Shown one piece after another: positions 1-4,979 of a DNA stretch of 10,188 nucleotides. Below the pieces are notes generated by a model. That model had not been told where the DNA came from. It saw only the letters and a list, made by a program, of their open reading frames with translations, and did not search any database. Origin of the DNA: Lawsonibacter sp. (GTDB lineage Bacteria > Bacillota > Clostridia > Oscillospirales > Oscillospiraceae). The stretch's first letter is position 1. Every line of letters begins with the position of its first letter. The translations under genes and the position numbers were made by a program. Location of the stretch: positions 1 to 10,188 of the forward strand of contig JAAWNI010000069.1 of the NCBI GenBank assembly GCA_022798855.1, given 5' to 3'.

Positions 1-98
1 GGACGAGGAATTTTGCCGCCCTGCAAGGCAAAAAATCACAGGAATCCTTTGTGGATTTCAAGATTTTTTAACGCCGCAAGGCGGCTAAAGGCCCGTCC
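1..98. repeat. Nested palindromic intergenic repeat
   Basis: Three inverted pairs nest around one centre: GGACG (1-5) with CGTCC (94-98), GCCGCC (15-20) with GGCGGC (80-85), and AAAAAATC (30-37) with GATTTTTT (62-69), with an imperfect GGAATCC/GGATTTC pair at the core (41-59). The architecture suggests a structured or MITE-like intergenic repeat rather than a simple terminator. It lies downstream of the minus-strand gene ending at 131 and could also end its transcript, since the core arm leaves T-rich runs. The left edge is cut by the window. I see no coding potential in 1-130. Confidence 0.5.
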
Positions 99-130
99 AA
101 ACAGTCGTTTGAGATTGTGAATACAGGTTC

Positions 131-673
131 TTAGTCCCAAACGCCGCAGGATGCCAGAAGCCCTCTGTCACCCTTCACGGCAAAATATACATAGTCGCTG
201 TAATAGCTGCCGCCGATCTCCACCACCGCGCCGCCCGCCATGCAGTCAAGATATTCCGCCAGCTCCTGCTGGTTGTCCGGGGTGAAAAACGCCAGCTCCC
301 GGGCCAGATGGCCCCACGTCCGGCTGGCCAGCCGCAGTTCCCGGACAATGGCGTACTGCTCATACATCTGCCGGCCCAGGGTGAGGCACCGCTCCCGCTC
401 CCGGCGGGGGATGTTCCAGAAGCCTGGCTCCCACTCCTCAGAAAAGGCCATGCCGGACAGAAGGGCGCGGACATAGCCCTCCGCCAGGTGCCCCCCCAGA
501 TACCCTGGAGGAAATTCCAGCATGTCCAGAGCCGCGCCCAAGGCCCGGCTCTGAAAGCTGCTGTGCCATTCCCTGACATCCACCCATGCCAGCCCTTCCG
601 CGATGGCGCGGAAGCCCGCATAGTCAGACACAGCCGCCCGCAGGGCGTCCGCCAGCGGGGCCGGCCCGCTCAA
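131..673 (-). CDS. Hypothetical protein, 180 aa, TTG start coupled to the upstream transporter gene
   Basis: I do not recognise this protein. The frame stays open further upstream, but that part lies inside the transporter gene. The likely start is a TTG at 671-673 whose last two bases are the first two of the transporter's TGA stop (670-672), with AAGGTGG a few bases before it as a ribosome binding site. That overlap implies translational coupling to the transporter. The product has no signal peptide or membrane segment. It is rich in aromatic and charged residues, for example VDVREWHSSF, EEWEPGFWNIPRRERER and GGSYYSDYVYFAVKGDRG, so it is probably a soluble cytoplasmic globular protein. The coupling suggests a role linked to the transporter or its substrate, but nothing in the sequence shows what. 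The first residues are uncertain because the start is non-ATG. Confidence 0.6.
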   Translation of the reverse strand: MSGPAPLADALRAAVSDYAGFRAIAEGLAWVDVREWHSSFQSRALGAALDMLEFPPGYLGGHLAEGYVRALLSGMAFSEEWEPGFWNIPRRERERCLTLGRQMYEQYAIVRELRLASRTWGHLARELAFFTPDNQQELAEYLDCMAGGAVVEIGGSYYSDYVYFAVKGDRGLLASCGVWD

Positions 674-1995
674 AACGCCACCTTGAGGAACAGCGCCACA
701 CAGCACAGGATGATGGCGCAGGGGACGTAGAGATACCGGCCCACGCTGTACCACCCCTGCCCCGAGGGCTTTTTCGCCCCCAGGTTGACCTCCTCCATCA
801 GCTCATCCCGCTTCATGATCCAGAACCAGGACAGCGCGCCCAGAGTGGCCCCGATGGGGATGATATAGATGGAGACGATGTCCATCCAGGGGCCCCACTT
901 GAAGATGGGCTCCATATTCAGGCCGATACCCAGGCAGATCACGCAGAGGAGGGCCAGCATGGCCTTCCGGTTCAGCCTGGGGAAGCGGTGGAGGAGGGAC
1001 TCGCCCACCGCTTCAAACATATTTTGCAGGGAGCTCACCCCGGCAAAGACCATGGCGGTGTACAGGATGACGGCGAAGAGCCGGCCCAGGGGGATGTCCT
1101 GCAAGATGTGGGGCAGGGTGACGAAGAGCAGGGAGGGCCCGGAGCCCACGTCCAGCCCATAGGCGAAGCAGGCGGGGATGATCACCAGGGCGGCCACCAG
1201 GGCGGCGATGGTGTCGAAGAGGGCGGTCCGCTTGGCCAGGGAGACTACGTCCTCCTCCGGGGACAGGTAGGCCCCGTAGACGATCATGCCGCTGCCCGTG
1301 ATGGACAGGGAGAAGAAGGCCTGCCCCATGGCCCAGATCCACACCATGGGGTCCAACAGGTCGGCCCACCGGGGGGTGAACATATATTTGTAGCCCTCCA
1401 CGGCCCCGGGGAGGAAGGCCACCCGGACGGCCAGGACCATGAAGATGATGAAGAACAGGGGCATCATCACCTTGTTGGACTTCTCGATGCTCTTGGCCCC
1501 CAGCAGGAGGGTGAGCAGGGTGCCCACCACCACCACCGCATGGAAGGGGACCACCGAGTAGTCCGACAGGGAGAAGGAATCAAACCAGGGCTGCGGGTCC
1601 ACGCTCATCAGCGACCCGCCCACCGAAGCGGCGAAGGCCTTGAGCACGTAGGCGATGATGACGGCGTAGCCCAGGGCGATGCACATGGAGCCCGCCAGGG
1701 GGAGCCAGCCCAGCAGGCCGCCCGCCCGCCCCAGCTTTTTGCTCCGGCTGGCCCAGGCCATCTCATAGGAGCCCAGGGTGCCGGTGTGGGCCCGGCGGCC
1801 TACGGCGTACTCTGCGGACAGGCCCACCGTGCCGAAGAGAAGAATAAAGAACAGATAGGCCAACAGAAAAGCCCCGCCGCCGTTGCTGCCCATCTTGGCC
1901 GGAAAGCCCCACACGTTGGCCATGCCCACCGCGGAGCCTACAGCTGACAGCACAAAGCCCCAGCTGCTGGTAAAACCATGCTTTTTTGATCCCAT
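670..1995 (-). CDS. Na+-dependent neurotransmitter:sodium symporter (NSS/SNF) family transporter
   Basis: A 441-aa polytopic inner-membrane protein with the LeuT fold. It is likely a Na+-driven importer of an amino acid; the exact substrate is not readable. TM1 carries the unwound Na+/substrate motif (SAVGSAVGMANVWGFP, residues 17-32, N27 matching LeuT N27) followed by NGGGAFLLAY. E62 sits in AEYAVGRR. TM6 reads WAMGQAFFSLS (221-231), TM8 gives AGVSS (318-322; the two serines match the LeuT Na2 ligands T354/S355), and TM10 holds WMD with D372. The residue at the LeuT R30 gate position is glycine (G30), while the D404 partner is kept. The length suits bacterial members with about 11 membrane segments. 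The ATG has AGGAG seven to eight bases upstream, and a promoter lies at 2062-2090. It is followed by an overlapping unknown gene. Confidence 0.93.
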   Translation of the reverse strand: MGSKKHGFTSSWGFVLSAVGSAVGMANVWGFPAKMGSNGGGAFLLAYLFFILLFGTVGLSAEYAVGRRAHTGTLGSYEMAWASRSKKLGRAGGLLGWLPLAGSMCIALGYAVIIAYVLKAFAASVGGSLMSVDPQPWFDSFSLSDYSVVPFHAVVVVGTLLTLLLGAKSIEKSNKVMMPLFFIIFMVLAVRVAFLPGAVEGYKYMFTPRWADLLDPMVWIWAMGQAFFSLSITGSGMIVYGAYLSPEEDVVSLAKRTALFDTIAALVAALVIIPACFAYGLDVGSGPSLLFVTLPHILQDIPLGRLFAVILYTAMVFAGVSSLQNMFEAVGESLLHRFPRLNRKAMLALLCVICLGIGLNMEPIFKWGPWMDIVSIYIIPIGATLGALSWFWIMKRDELMEEVNLGAKKPSGQGWYSVGRYLYVPCAIILCCVALFLKVAF

Positions 1996-2061
1996 AAACT
2001 CAATCTCCTGTTTCTATAGGGTGCGCGCCGGCGGTATGGTGTCTCTTTGCTCAGACAAAGT

Positions 2062-2090
2062 ATAATATAATTTGCACAAAAAAGCAACAA
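2062..2090 (-). promoter_or_regulatory. Sigma-A promoter of the NSS transporter gene
   Basis: Read on the minus strand: TTGTTG (2085-2090), a 17-base spacer, then TATTAT (2062-2067, five of six matches to TATAAT). It leaves a leader of roughly 60 bases before the transporter ATG. The surrounding 40 bases are much richer in A and T than the flanks. No operator is evident. Confidence 0.7.
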
Positions 2091-2171
2091 ATAATTTGGG
2101 GCAGAGTCAAAAAACTGCTGCAAACCCTATCCGTTCCGTGGGCATGGCTGCCTCATAAATTCAGGAAGCCC

Positions 2172-2211
2172 GCCGAATGTAAGGCAAGGGCTTTGCCCTT
2201 GCCTTATTTTT
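2172..2211 (+). terminator. Palindromic repeat copy 1 with terminator form, upstream of the amylase gene
   Basis: An 11-bp perfect stem (2181-2191 with 2195-2205, loop TTT) built on AAGGCAAGGGC is followed by ATTTTTT on the plus strand, the form of an intrinsic terminator. No plus-strand gene lies to its left in this window, so it has no obvious client; it may shield the amylase promoter from read-through. Positions 2172-2204 match 3752-3784 at 30 of 33 bases, so it is also one copy of a dispersed palindromic repeat. Confidence 0.6.
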
Positions 2212-2221
2212 TATCTCCTTT

Positions 2222-2350
2222 CGGGGATGGGCATGGGGGCCCCTGCCCTATATGGCATACCGGCCGGTATTTCCAGAGTTTTTCCAAATTTATGGGACGG
2301 GCGTGGTTCCGGGGATTTGCGGGGACAGGCATAGGGGCGCTTTTGCCTAT
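2222..2350. repeat. Imperfect 30-bp direct repeat upstream of the amylase promoter
   Basis: Two related blocks, 2222-2251 and 2320-2350, share the order CGGGGA, GGCAT, GGGGGC or GGGGC, TGCC, TAT, and each contains an imperfect inverted GGCA/TGCC pair. The second ends at the first base of the amylase -35 box. The placement would suit a pair of regulator binding sites, but no function is shown. The intervening bases hold a 14-bp palindrome, listed separately. The gap 1996-2421 otherwise contains only the promoters and terminator listed here; no small gene is supported. Confidence 0.35.
2257..2270. promoter_or_regulatory. Perfect 14-bp palindrome, candidate operator
   Basis: ATACCGGCCGGTAT is perfectly self-complementary and lies about 80 bases upstream of the amylase -35 box and about 165 bases upstream of the transporter promoter. 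Its form suits a dimeric helix-turn-helix regulator. A chance palindrome in GC-rich DNA cannot be excluded, and no matching regulator gene is in the window. Confidence 0.35.
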
Positions 2351-2378
2351 TGCGCGGCCCGGGGATTCGTAGTATGAT
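2350..2378 (+). promoter_or_regulatory. Probable sigma-A promoter of the amylase gene
   Basis: TTGCGC (2350-2355), a 17-base spacer and TATGAT (2373-2378, five of six matches) precede the amylase ATG by about 43 bases. The -35 box is weak, which would suit an activated gene, and it abuts the second block of the direct repeat at 2320-2350. Confidence 0.6.
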
Positions 2379-2421
2379 AAACAGGACGATAAATCGCCAA
2401 CCGGCGAAAGGAGAGGTTTTT

Positions 2422-3735
2422 ATGTGGTTTGACGAGGCAGTCATCTATCAGATCTACCCCCTGGGGCTGTGCGGTGCGCCGGCCGAGAACGACGGCGCGT
2501 CCACCCCCCGCATTCTGCGCCTGCTGGACTGGGTGGAGCATATCAAGAAGACCGGGGCGGACACCGTCCTGCTCAACCCGGTGCTGGACAGCGACCGCCA
2601 CGGCTACGACACCCGGGACTACTTCCGCCTGGACCCCCGCCTGGGGGAGGACGAGGACCTGGCCAAGGTGTGCCGGGCCTTCCACGACGCGGGGCTGCGG
2701 GTGATGTTCGACGGGGTGTTCAACCACGTGGGCCGGGGCTTCTGGGCCTTCAAGGACGTCCAGGAGAAGCGCTGGGACAGCCCCTATAAGGACTGGTTCA
2801 ACATCAATTTCGACGGCAATACCGAGTACAACGACGGCTTCTGGTACGAGGGCTGGGAGGGCCACAACGAGCTGGTCAAGCTGAACCTGTGGAACCCGGC
2901 GGTGGTAAACCACCAGTTTGAGGCCATCCGCTCCTGGGTGGACCGGTTCGGGGTGGACGGCCTGCGGCTGGACGTGGCCTACTGCCTGCCCCCGGAGTAC
3001 CTGAAACAGCTGCGCTCCTTCGCCAACGGGGCCAAGCCCGATTTCGTCCTCATGGGCGAGACGCTCCACGGGGACTACAACCGCTGGATGGCCGACGATA
3101 TGTGCCACTCCGTTACCAACTACGAGTGCTACAAGGGGCTGTGGTCCGCCTTCAACTCCATGAATATGTTCGAGATCGGCCACTCCCTGGCACGGCAGTT
3201 CGGCCCGGAACAGTGGACCCTGTACAAGGGCAGGCACCTGTTGTCCTTCCTGGACAACCACGACGTCAACCGCATCGCTTCCCAGCTCACCAACCCCGGC
3301 CACCTGGTCCCCGCCTGGGCCATGGCCTTTGGAATGCCCGGGGTGCCCTCCGTCTACTACGGCAGCGAGTGGGGCATGAAAGGGGCCAAGGGCCGGGGCA
3401 GCGACGCGGAGCTGCGCCCCGCCCTGGAGAAGCCGGAGTGGAACGACCTCACCACCTGGATTTCCCAGCTGGCTGCGGCCAAAAAGAAGAGCCCCGCCCT
3501 GTGCTATGGGGCCTACCGAAACGTGGTGCTCACCAATAAGCAGATCATCTTCGAGCGGGCCTGCGGCAGCGAGCGGGTGCTGGTGGCCATCAACGCCGAC
3601 GGCTCCCCCTACACCGCCCACTTCGACGCCGGCTGCGGCCTGGCGGTGGACCTGATCTCCGGAGAGAAGCACGACTTCGGCGGCGGCTCCGAGCTGCCCC
3701 CCTACAGTGCCTTCTTCTGGAAGTGCGAGCGGTAA
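2422..3735 (+). CDS. GH13 alpha-amylase family glycoside hydrolase (cytoplasmic alpha-glucan/maltodextrin hydrolase)
   Basis: A 437-aa (beta/alpha)8-barrel enzyme predicted to cleave alpha-glucosidic bonds in imported malto-oligosaccharides. The four GH13 conserved regions are present in order: DGVFNH (97-102), GLRLDVAY with nucleophile D184 (180-187), MGETLH with acid/base E213 (211-216), and FLDNHD with the transition-state stabiliser D281 (277-281). All catalytic residues are therefore intact. There is no signal peptide, so it acts in the cytoplasm. A short beta-rich C-terminal domain follows the barrel (about 365-437). It lacks an obvious N-terminal starch-binding or dimerisation domain, so neopullulanase/maltogenic amylase with a full N-domain is less likely; the subfamily is not resolved. 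The ATG was chosen because AAGGAGAGG lies just upstream; an in-frame TTG at 2350 lies within the promoter. The gene stands alone between two palindromic repeats. Confidence 0.92.
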   Translation: MWFDEAVIYQIYPLGLCGAPAENDGASTPRILRLLDWVEHIKKTGADTVLLNPVLDSDRHGYDTRDYFRLDPRLGEDEDLAKVCRAFHDAGLRVMFDGVFNHVGRGFWAFKDVQEKRWDSPYKDWFNINFDGNTEYNDGFWYEGWEGHNELVKLNLWNPAVVNHQFEAIRSWVDRFGVDGLRLDVAYCLPPEYLKQLRSFANGAKPDFVLMGETLHGDYNRWMADDMCHSVTNYECYKGLWSAFNSMNMFEIGHSLARQFGPEQWTLYKGRHLLSFLDNHDVNRIASQLTNPGHLVPAWAMAFGMPGVPSVYYGSEWGMKGAKGRGSDAELRPALEKPEWNDLTTWISQLAAAKKKSPALCYGAYRNVVLTNKQIIFERACGSERVLVAINADGSPYTAHFDAGCGLAVDLISGEKHDFGGGSELPPYSAFFWKCER

Positions 3736-3751
3736 TGTGAATGGACCGGCT

Positions 3752-3784
3752 GCCGCATGTAGGGCAAGGGCTCTGCCCTTGCCG
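3752..3784. repeat. Palindromic repeat copy 2, downstream of the amylase gene
   Basis: A 9-bp perfect stem, GGCAAGGGC (3763-3771) with GCCCTTGCC (3775-3783), sits 16 bases after the amylase stop. The block matches 2172-2204 at 30 of 33 bases, in the same orientation and including the GCCG-ATGTA lead. Unlike copy 1 it has no T-run, so any transcription-ending role is doubtful alone. Confidence 0.6.
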
Positions 3785-3808
3785 CTCCACCCAAACAGCA
3801 ATGCGAAC

Positions 3809-3833
3809 AGGCCCCGCCTTACCGGCGGGGCCT
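3809..3833. terminator. Stem-loop between convergent amylase and 67-aa genes
   Basis: AGGCCCCGCC (3809-3818) pairs perfectly with GGCGGGGCCT (3824-3833) around a five-base loop. It lies between two genes transcribed toward each other and could end or protect both transcripts. There is no strong T-tract on either side, so intrinsic termination may be weak. Confidence 0.5.
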
Positions 3834-3837
3834 GCGC

Positions 3838-4041
3838 CTATCTGTCATTTATACAGGCGGTCAGGCACTTTTGAAATTCCACATCGGCGCTGGCGAGATA
3901 GTCCCAGACCGCGTGAAACGCGCCCGCGTACTGGCTCCCGGCGCTGTCCAGGCCAATAATCATCACCTGGATCGCCGACAGTCCGTCGGTGATACGCTGG
4001 GCCGCTGTCTGTAAATCCAATAAATTGCTCTGAATATCCAT
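3838..4041 (-). CDS. Small unknown protein, 67 aa, of the RHH-linked module
   Basis: I do not recognise this family. The ATG at 4039-4041 is preceded by AAGGAGGTAACC, a near-ideal ribosome binding site, giving MDIQSNLLDLQ and ending TACINDR. The longer in-frame reading starts inside the upstream repeat and is not preferred. The protein is short, has no signal peptide, and looks mostly helical: an amphipathic first half (LLDLQTAAQRITDGLSAIQVMI) and an aromatic second half (YAGAFHAVWDYLASADVEFQKCL). It follows RHH regulator 1 in the same direction, separated by a 115-base repeat with a hairpin, so expression would need read-through of that hairpin. A broken copy of its C-terminal half lies at 4775-4850, which supports it as a true gene that travels with the regulators. 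A toxin, antitoxin or modulator role is possible but not shown. Confidence 0.65.
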   Translation of the reverse strand: MDIQSNLLDLQTAAQRITDGLSAIQVMIIGLDSAGSQYAGAFHAVWDYLASADVEFQKCLTACINDR

Positions 4042-4156
4042 GGTTACCTCCTTGCATTTCACCAGGAGTTGTGGCATAATTGGATTTGCCAGGCCTCCTT
4101 GGTGTGGTAAATAGAGTGTTGGATGCTTGCTAGGGCCGCCAGCACTCTATTTTTTG
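4042..4156. repeat. 115-bp direct repeat, copy 1, with hairpin over the RHH1 stop codon
   Basis: It matches 4392-4506 at 112 of 115 positions (differences at 4046, 4081 and 4137), with a constant offset of 350 bases. In it, AAATAGAGTGTTGG (4109-4122) pairs with CCAGCACTCTATTT (4139-4152) over a 16-base loop, with one G-U pair. The TAG stop of RHH1 (4147-4149) lies inside the stem. At its left end the repeat supplies the ribosome binding site of the 67-aa gene. On the plus strand the stem is followed by a T-run; on the minus strand the T-run is weak, so it may be a leaky terminator or attenuator between the two genes. Confidence 0.85.
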
Positions 4157-4311
4157 GCCGATTCAATCCCCTTTTCCAGAAGCTCCAGCAATGTATATCC
4201 ACTTTTTTGCACAAAATCGTAGATCTGGGCCTTTTCTTCTGGCGTGACTCGAATATACAGGCGCTCCGTTTTCGGGTTTTCAATTTTCGGCCTTCCTATC
4301 TTTGGCGACAT
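4147..4311 (-). CDS. Ribbon-helix-helix DNA-binding protein 1 (RHH1), 54 aa
   Basis: A probable MetJ/Arc/CopG-fold transcription regulator. The N-terminal arm MSPKIGRPKIENPKTERL leads into a beta-strand with alternating residues (RLYIRVT, about 17-23), then two helices (PEEKAQIYDFVQKSG and TLLELLEKGIESAKK). RHH proteins bind DNA as dimers through the strand. The ATG at 4309-4311 follows AAAGGAGGTG, so the longer upstream reading through the promoter is rejected. It shares MSP(K/R)xGRP and KTERL with RHH2 at 4497-4673, so the two are paralogues. It has its own promoter with repeated TGTCG(T/G)ACG sites, consistent with autoregulation. Gene spacing and the duplicated flanks suggest a mobile-element or defence-type accessory module. 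The family call is firm, the role inferred. Confidence 0.75.
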   Translation of the reverse strand: MSPKIGRPKIENPKTERLYIRVTPEEKAQIYDFVQKSGYTLLELLEKGIESAKK

Positions 4312-4339
4312 CAATGCACCTCCTTTTTGTCGTACGTAT

Positions 4340-4368
4340 ATAATAATATGTGTCGGACGAAATGTCAA
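4340..4368 (-). promoter_or_regulatory. Promoter of RHH1 with candidate operator repeats
   Basis: On the minus strand: TTGACA (4363-4368), a 17-base spacer, TATTAT (4340-4345). On the plus strand TGTCGTACG (4328-4336) and TGTCGGACG (4351-4359) are direct repeats matching at eight of nine bases, one in the promoter spacer and one just downstream of the -10. They resemble the TGTCCGTAC operator arms at the RHH2 promoter, so RHH proteins probably repress here (inference). Confidence 0.75.
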
Positions 4369-4391
4369 TAGCTTTGTGAAAAAATTGCCTA

Positions 4392-4506
4392 GGTTGCCTC
4401 CTTGCATTTCACCAGGAGTTGTGGCATAATCGGATTTGCCAGGCCTCCTTGGTGTGGTAAATAGAGTGTTGGATGCTTGCTAGGGCGGCCAGCACTCTAT
4501 TTTTTG
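4392..4506. repeat. 115-bp direct repeat, copy 2, with hairpin over the RHH2 stop codon
   Basis: It is the near-identical partner of 4042-4156. The stem is formed by 4459-4472 and 4489-4502, and the RHH2 TAG stop (4497-4499) lies within it. The repeat still carries the ribosome binding site (GGAGGCAACC, minus strand) that in copy 1 starts the 67-aa gene, but no ATG or 67-aa gene follows; the sequence passes straight into the RHH1 promoter. The downstream gene of this unit therefore appears to have been deleted. Confidence 0.85.
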
Positions 4507-4673
4507 TCCAACTCAGCTTTTACCAACTGAACGCCTTTCAGAAGTACCTGCGCTTTTGTGGTTCCCAGCCTGTCCGCGCATTCCTGAACCATCGCCAATT
4601 CATTGGGAGCCAGCCTCAGCTCCAGGCGCTCAGTTTTTTTGTTGCTGGTTGGACGTCCTGTTCTGGGGGACAT
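4497..4673 (-). CDS. Ribbon-helix-helix DNA-binding protein 2 (RHH2), 58 aa
   Basis: A paralogue of RHH1 with the same plan: arm MSPRTGRPTSNKKTERL, beta-strand RLELRLA (about 16-22), then helices PNELAMVQECADRLG and KAQVLLKGVQLVKAELDKK. The ATG at 4671-4673 has AGAGAGG eight bases upstream; a GTG three codons earlier overlaps that site and is less likely. Only the N-terminal arm and the KTERL-x-x-R core are clearly shared with RHH1, while the helices have diverged. This contrasts with the 97% identity of the flanking repeats, so the DNA around the genes is kept more alike than the proteins. Its promoter is a perfect sigma-A consensus with a 9-bp inverted repeat across it. A DNA-binding autorepressor is the likely role. 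Confidence 0.75.
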   Translation of the reverse strand: MSPRTGRPTSNKKTERLELRLAPNELAMVQECADRLGTTKAQVLLKGVQLVKAELDKK

Positions 4674-4690
4674 GTGTCTCACCTCTCTTG

Positions 4691-4731
4691 TGTCCGTACT
4701 GAATTATATCAAAGGTACGGACAAATGTCAA
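4691..4731 (-). promoter_or_regulatory. Consensus promoter of RHH2 with inverted-repeat operator
   Basis: On the minus strand: TTGACA (4726-4731), 17 bases, TATAAT (4703-4708), both boxes perfect. TGTCCGTAC (4691-4699) and GTACGGACA (4715-4723) form a perfect 9-bp inverted repeat with a 15-base spacer; one arm lies in the promoter spacer and the other just downstream of the -10. A dimer or tetramer bound to both arms would block RNA polymerase, as expected for an RHH autorepressor (inference). Confidence 0.85.
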
Positions 4732-4774
4732 GCGTTTTTATAGATATTTGCCCACCTCAACCGTCGGAGCCTGC

Positions 4775-4850
4775 TTATTTGTCATTCATACAGGCGGTCA
4801 GGCGTTTTTGAAATTCCACATCGCGCGCTGGCGAGATAATCCCAGACCGC
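4775..4850 (-). pseudogene. Frameshifted C-terminal remnant of a second 67-aa gene
   Basis: The segment matches 3838-3912, encoding WDYLASA, DVEFQK, LTACMNDK and a TAA stop, as in the intact gene (WDYLASA, DVEFQK, LTACINDR). One extra base near 4823-4826 (GCGCGC in place of GGCGC) breaks the frame, and the N-terminal half and start are missing. It ends about 30 bases before the dapL -35 box. It is a relic of another unit of the same tandem module. Confidence 0.8.
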
Positions 4851-4881
4851 ACGGCCACAGCCGCTGTGCCCATCGTTTTAC

Positions 4882-4911
4882 TTGACAAGGGGTGTTTTCT
4901 CCACATATAAT
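4882..4911 (+). promoter_or_regulatory. Near-consensus sigma-A promoter of dapL
   Basis: TTGACA (4882-4887), 18 bases, TATAAT (4906-4911). The leader to the dapL ATG is about 60 bases, too short for a lysine riboswitch or T-box; only a small imperfect ACCGC/GCGGT hairpin (about 4925-4948) is seen. High constitutive expression is expected. Confidence 0.85.
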
Positions 4912-4979
4912 AAAAAAACATAATCACCGCAGTTTGTTTGACGGCGGTAAAGGGTTATGAGGAAAAGGAGTTGTCCCAA

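Noticed and set aside
586..1947. A 453-codon open frame on the plus strand opposite the NSS transporter gene
   Set aside because: It is antisense to a clear transporter, has low-complexity G/H/Q/D-rich translation and no ribosome binding site. It arises from GC-rich third positions.
2211..2444. A 77-codon minus-strand frame upstream of the amylase gene
   Set aside because: It covers the promoter, palindrome and direct repeats, with no ribosome binding site and a basic, proline-rich translation.
2347..3801. A 484-codon minus-strand frame opposite the amylase gene
   Set aside because: It is a shadow of the GH13 gene, with V/A/G/H/P-rich composition and no recognisable domain.
4109..4152. GAGTG/CACTC arms in the 115-bp repeat as a CIRCE heat-shock operator
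   Set aside because: The arms are in the opposite order to CIRCE (which is GCACTC then GAGTGC), the spacer is too long, and it overlaps stop codons rather than promoters.
3838..4850. A firm toxin-antitoxin assignment for the RHH and 67-aa genes
   Set aside because: The layout fits, but the 67-aa protein shows no known toxin motif, so it is listed as unknown and raised only as a hypothesis.
4912..4979. A lysine riboswitch or T-box in the dapL leader
   Set aside because: The leader is only about 65 bases with a single weak hairpin, too short for either element.
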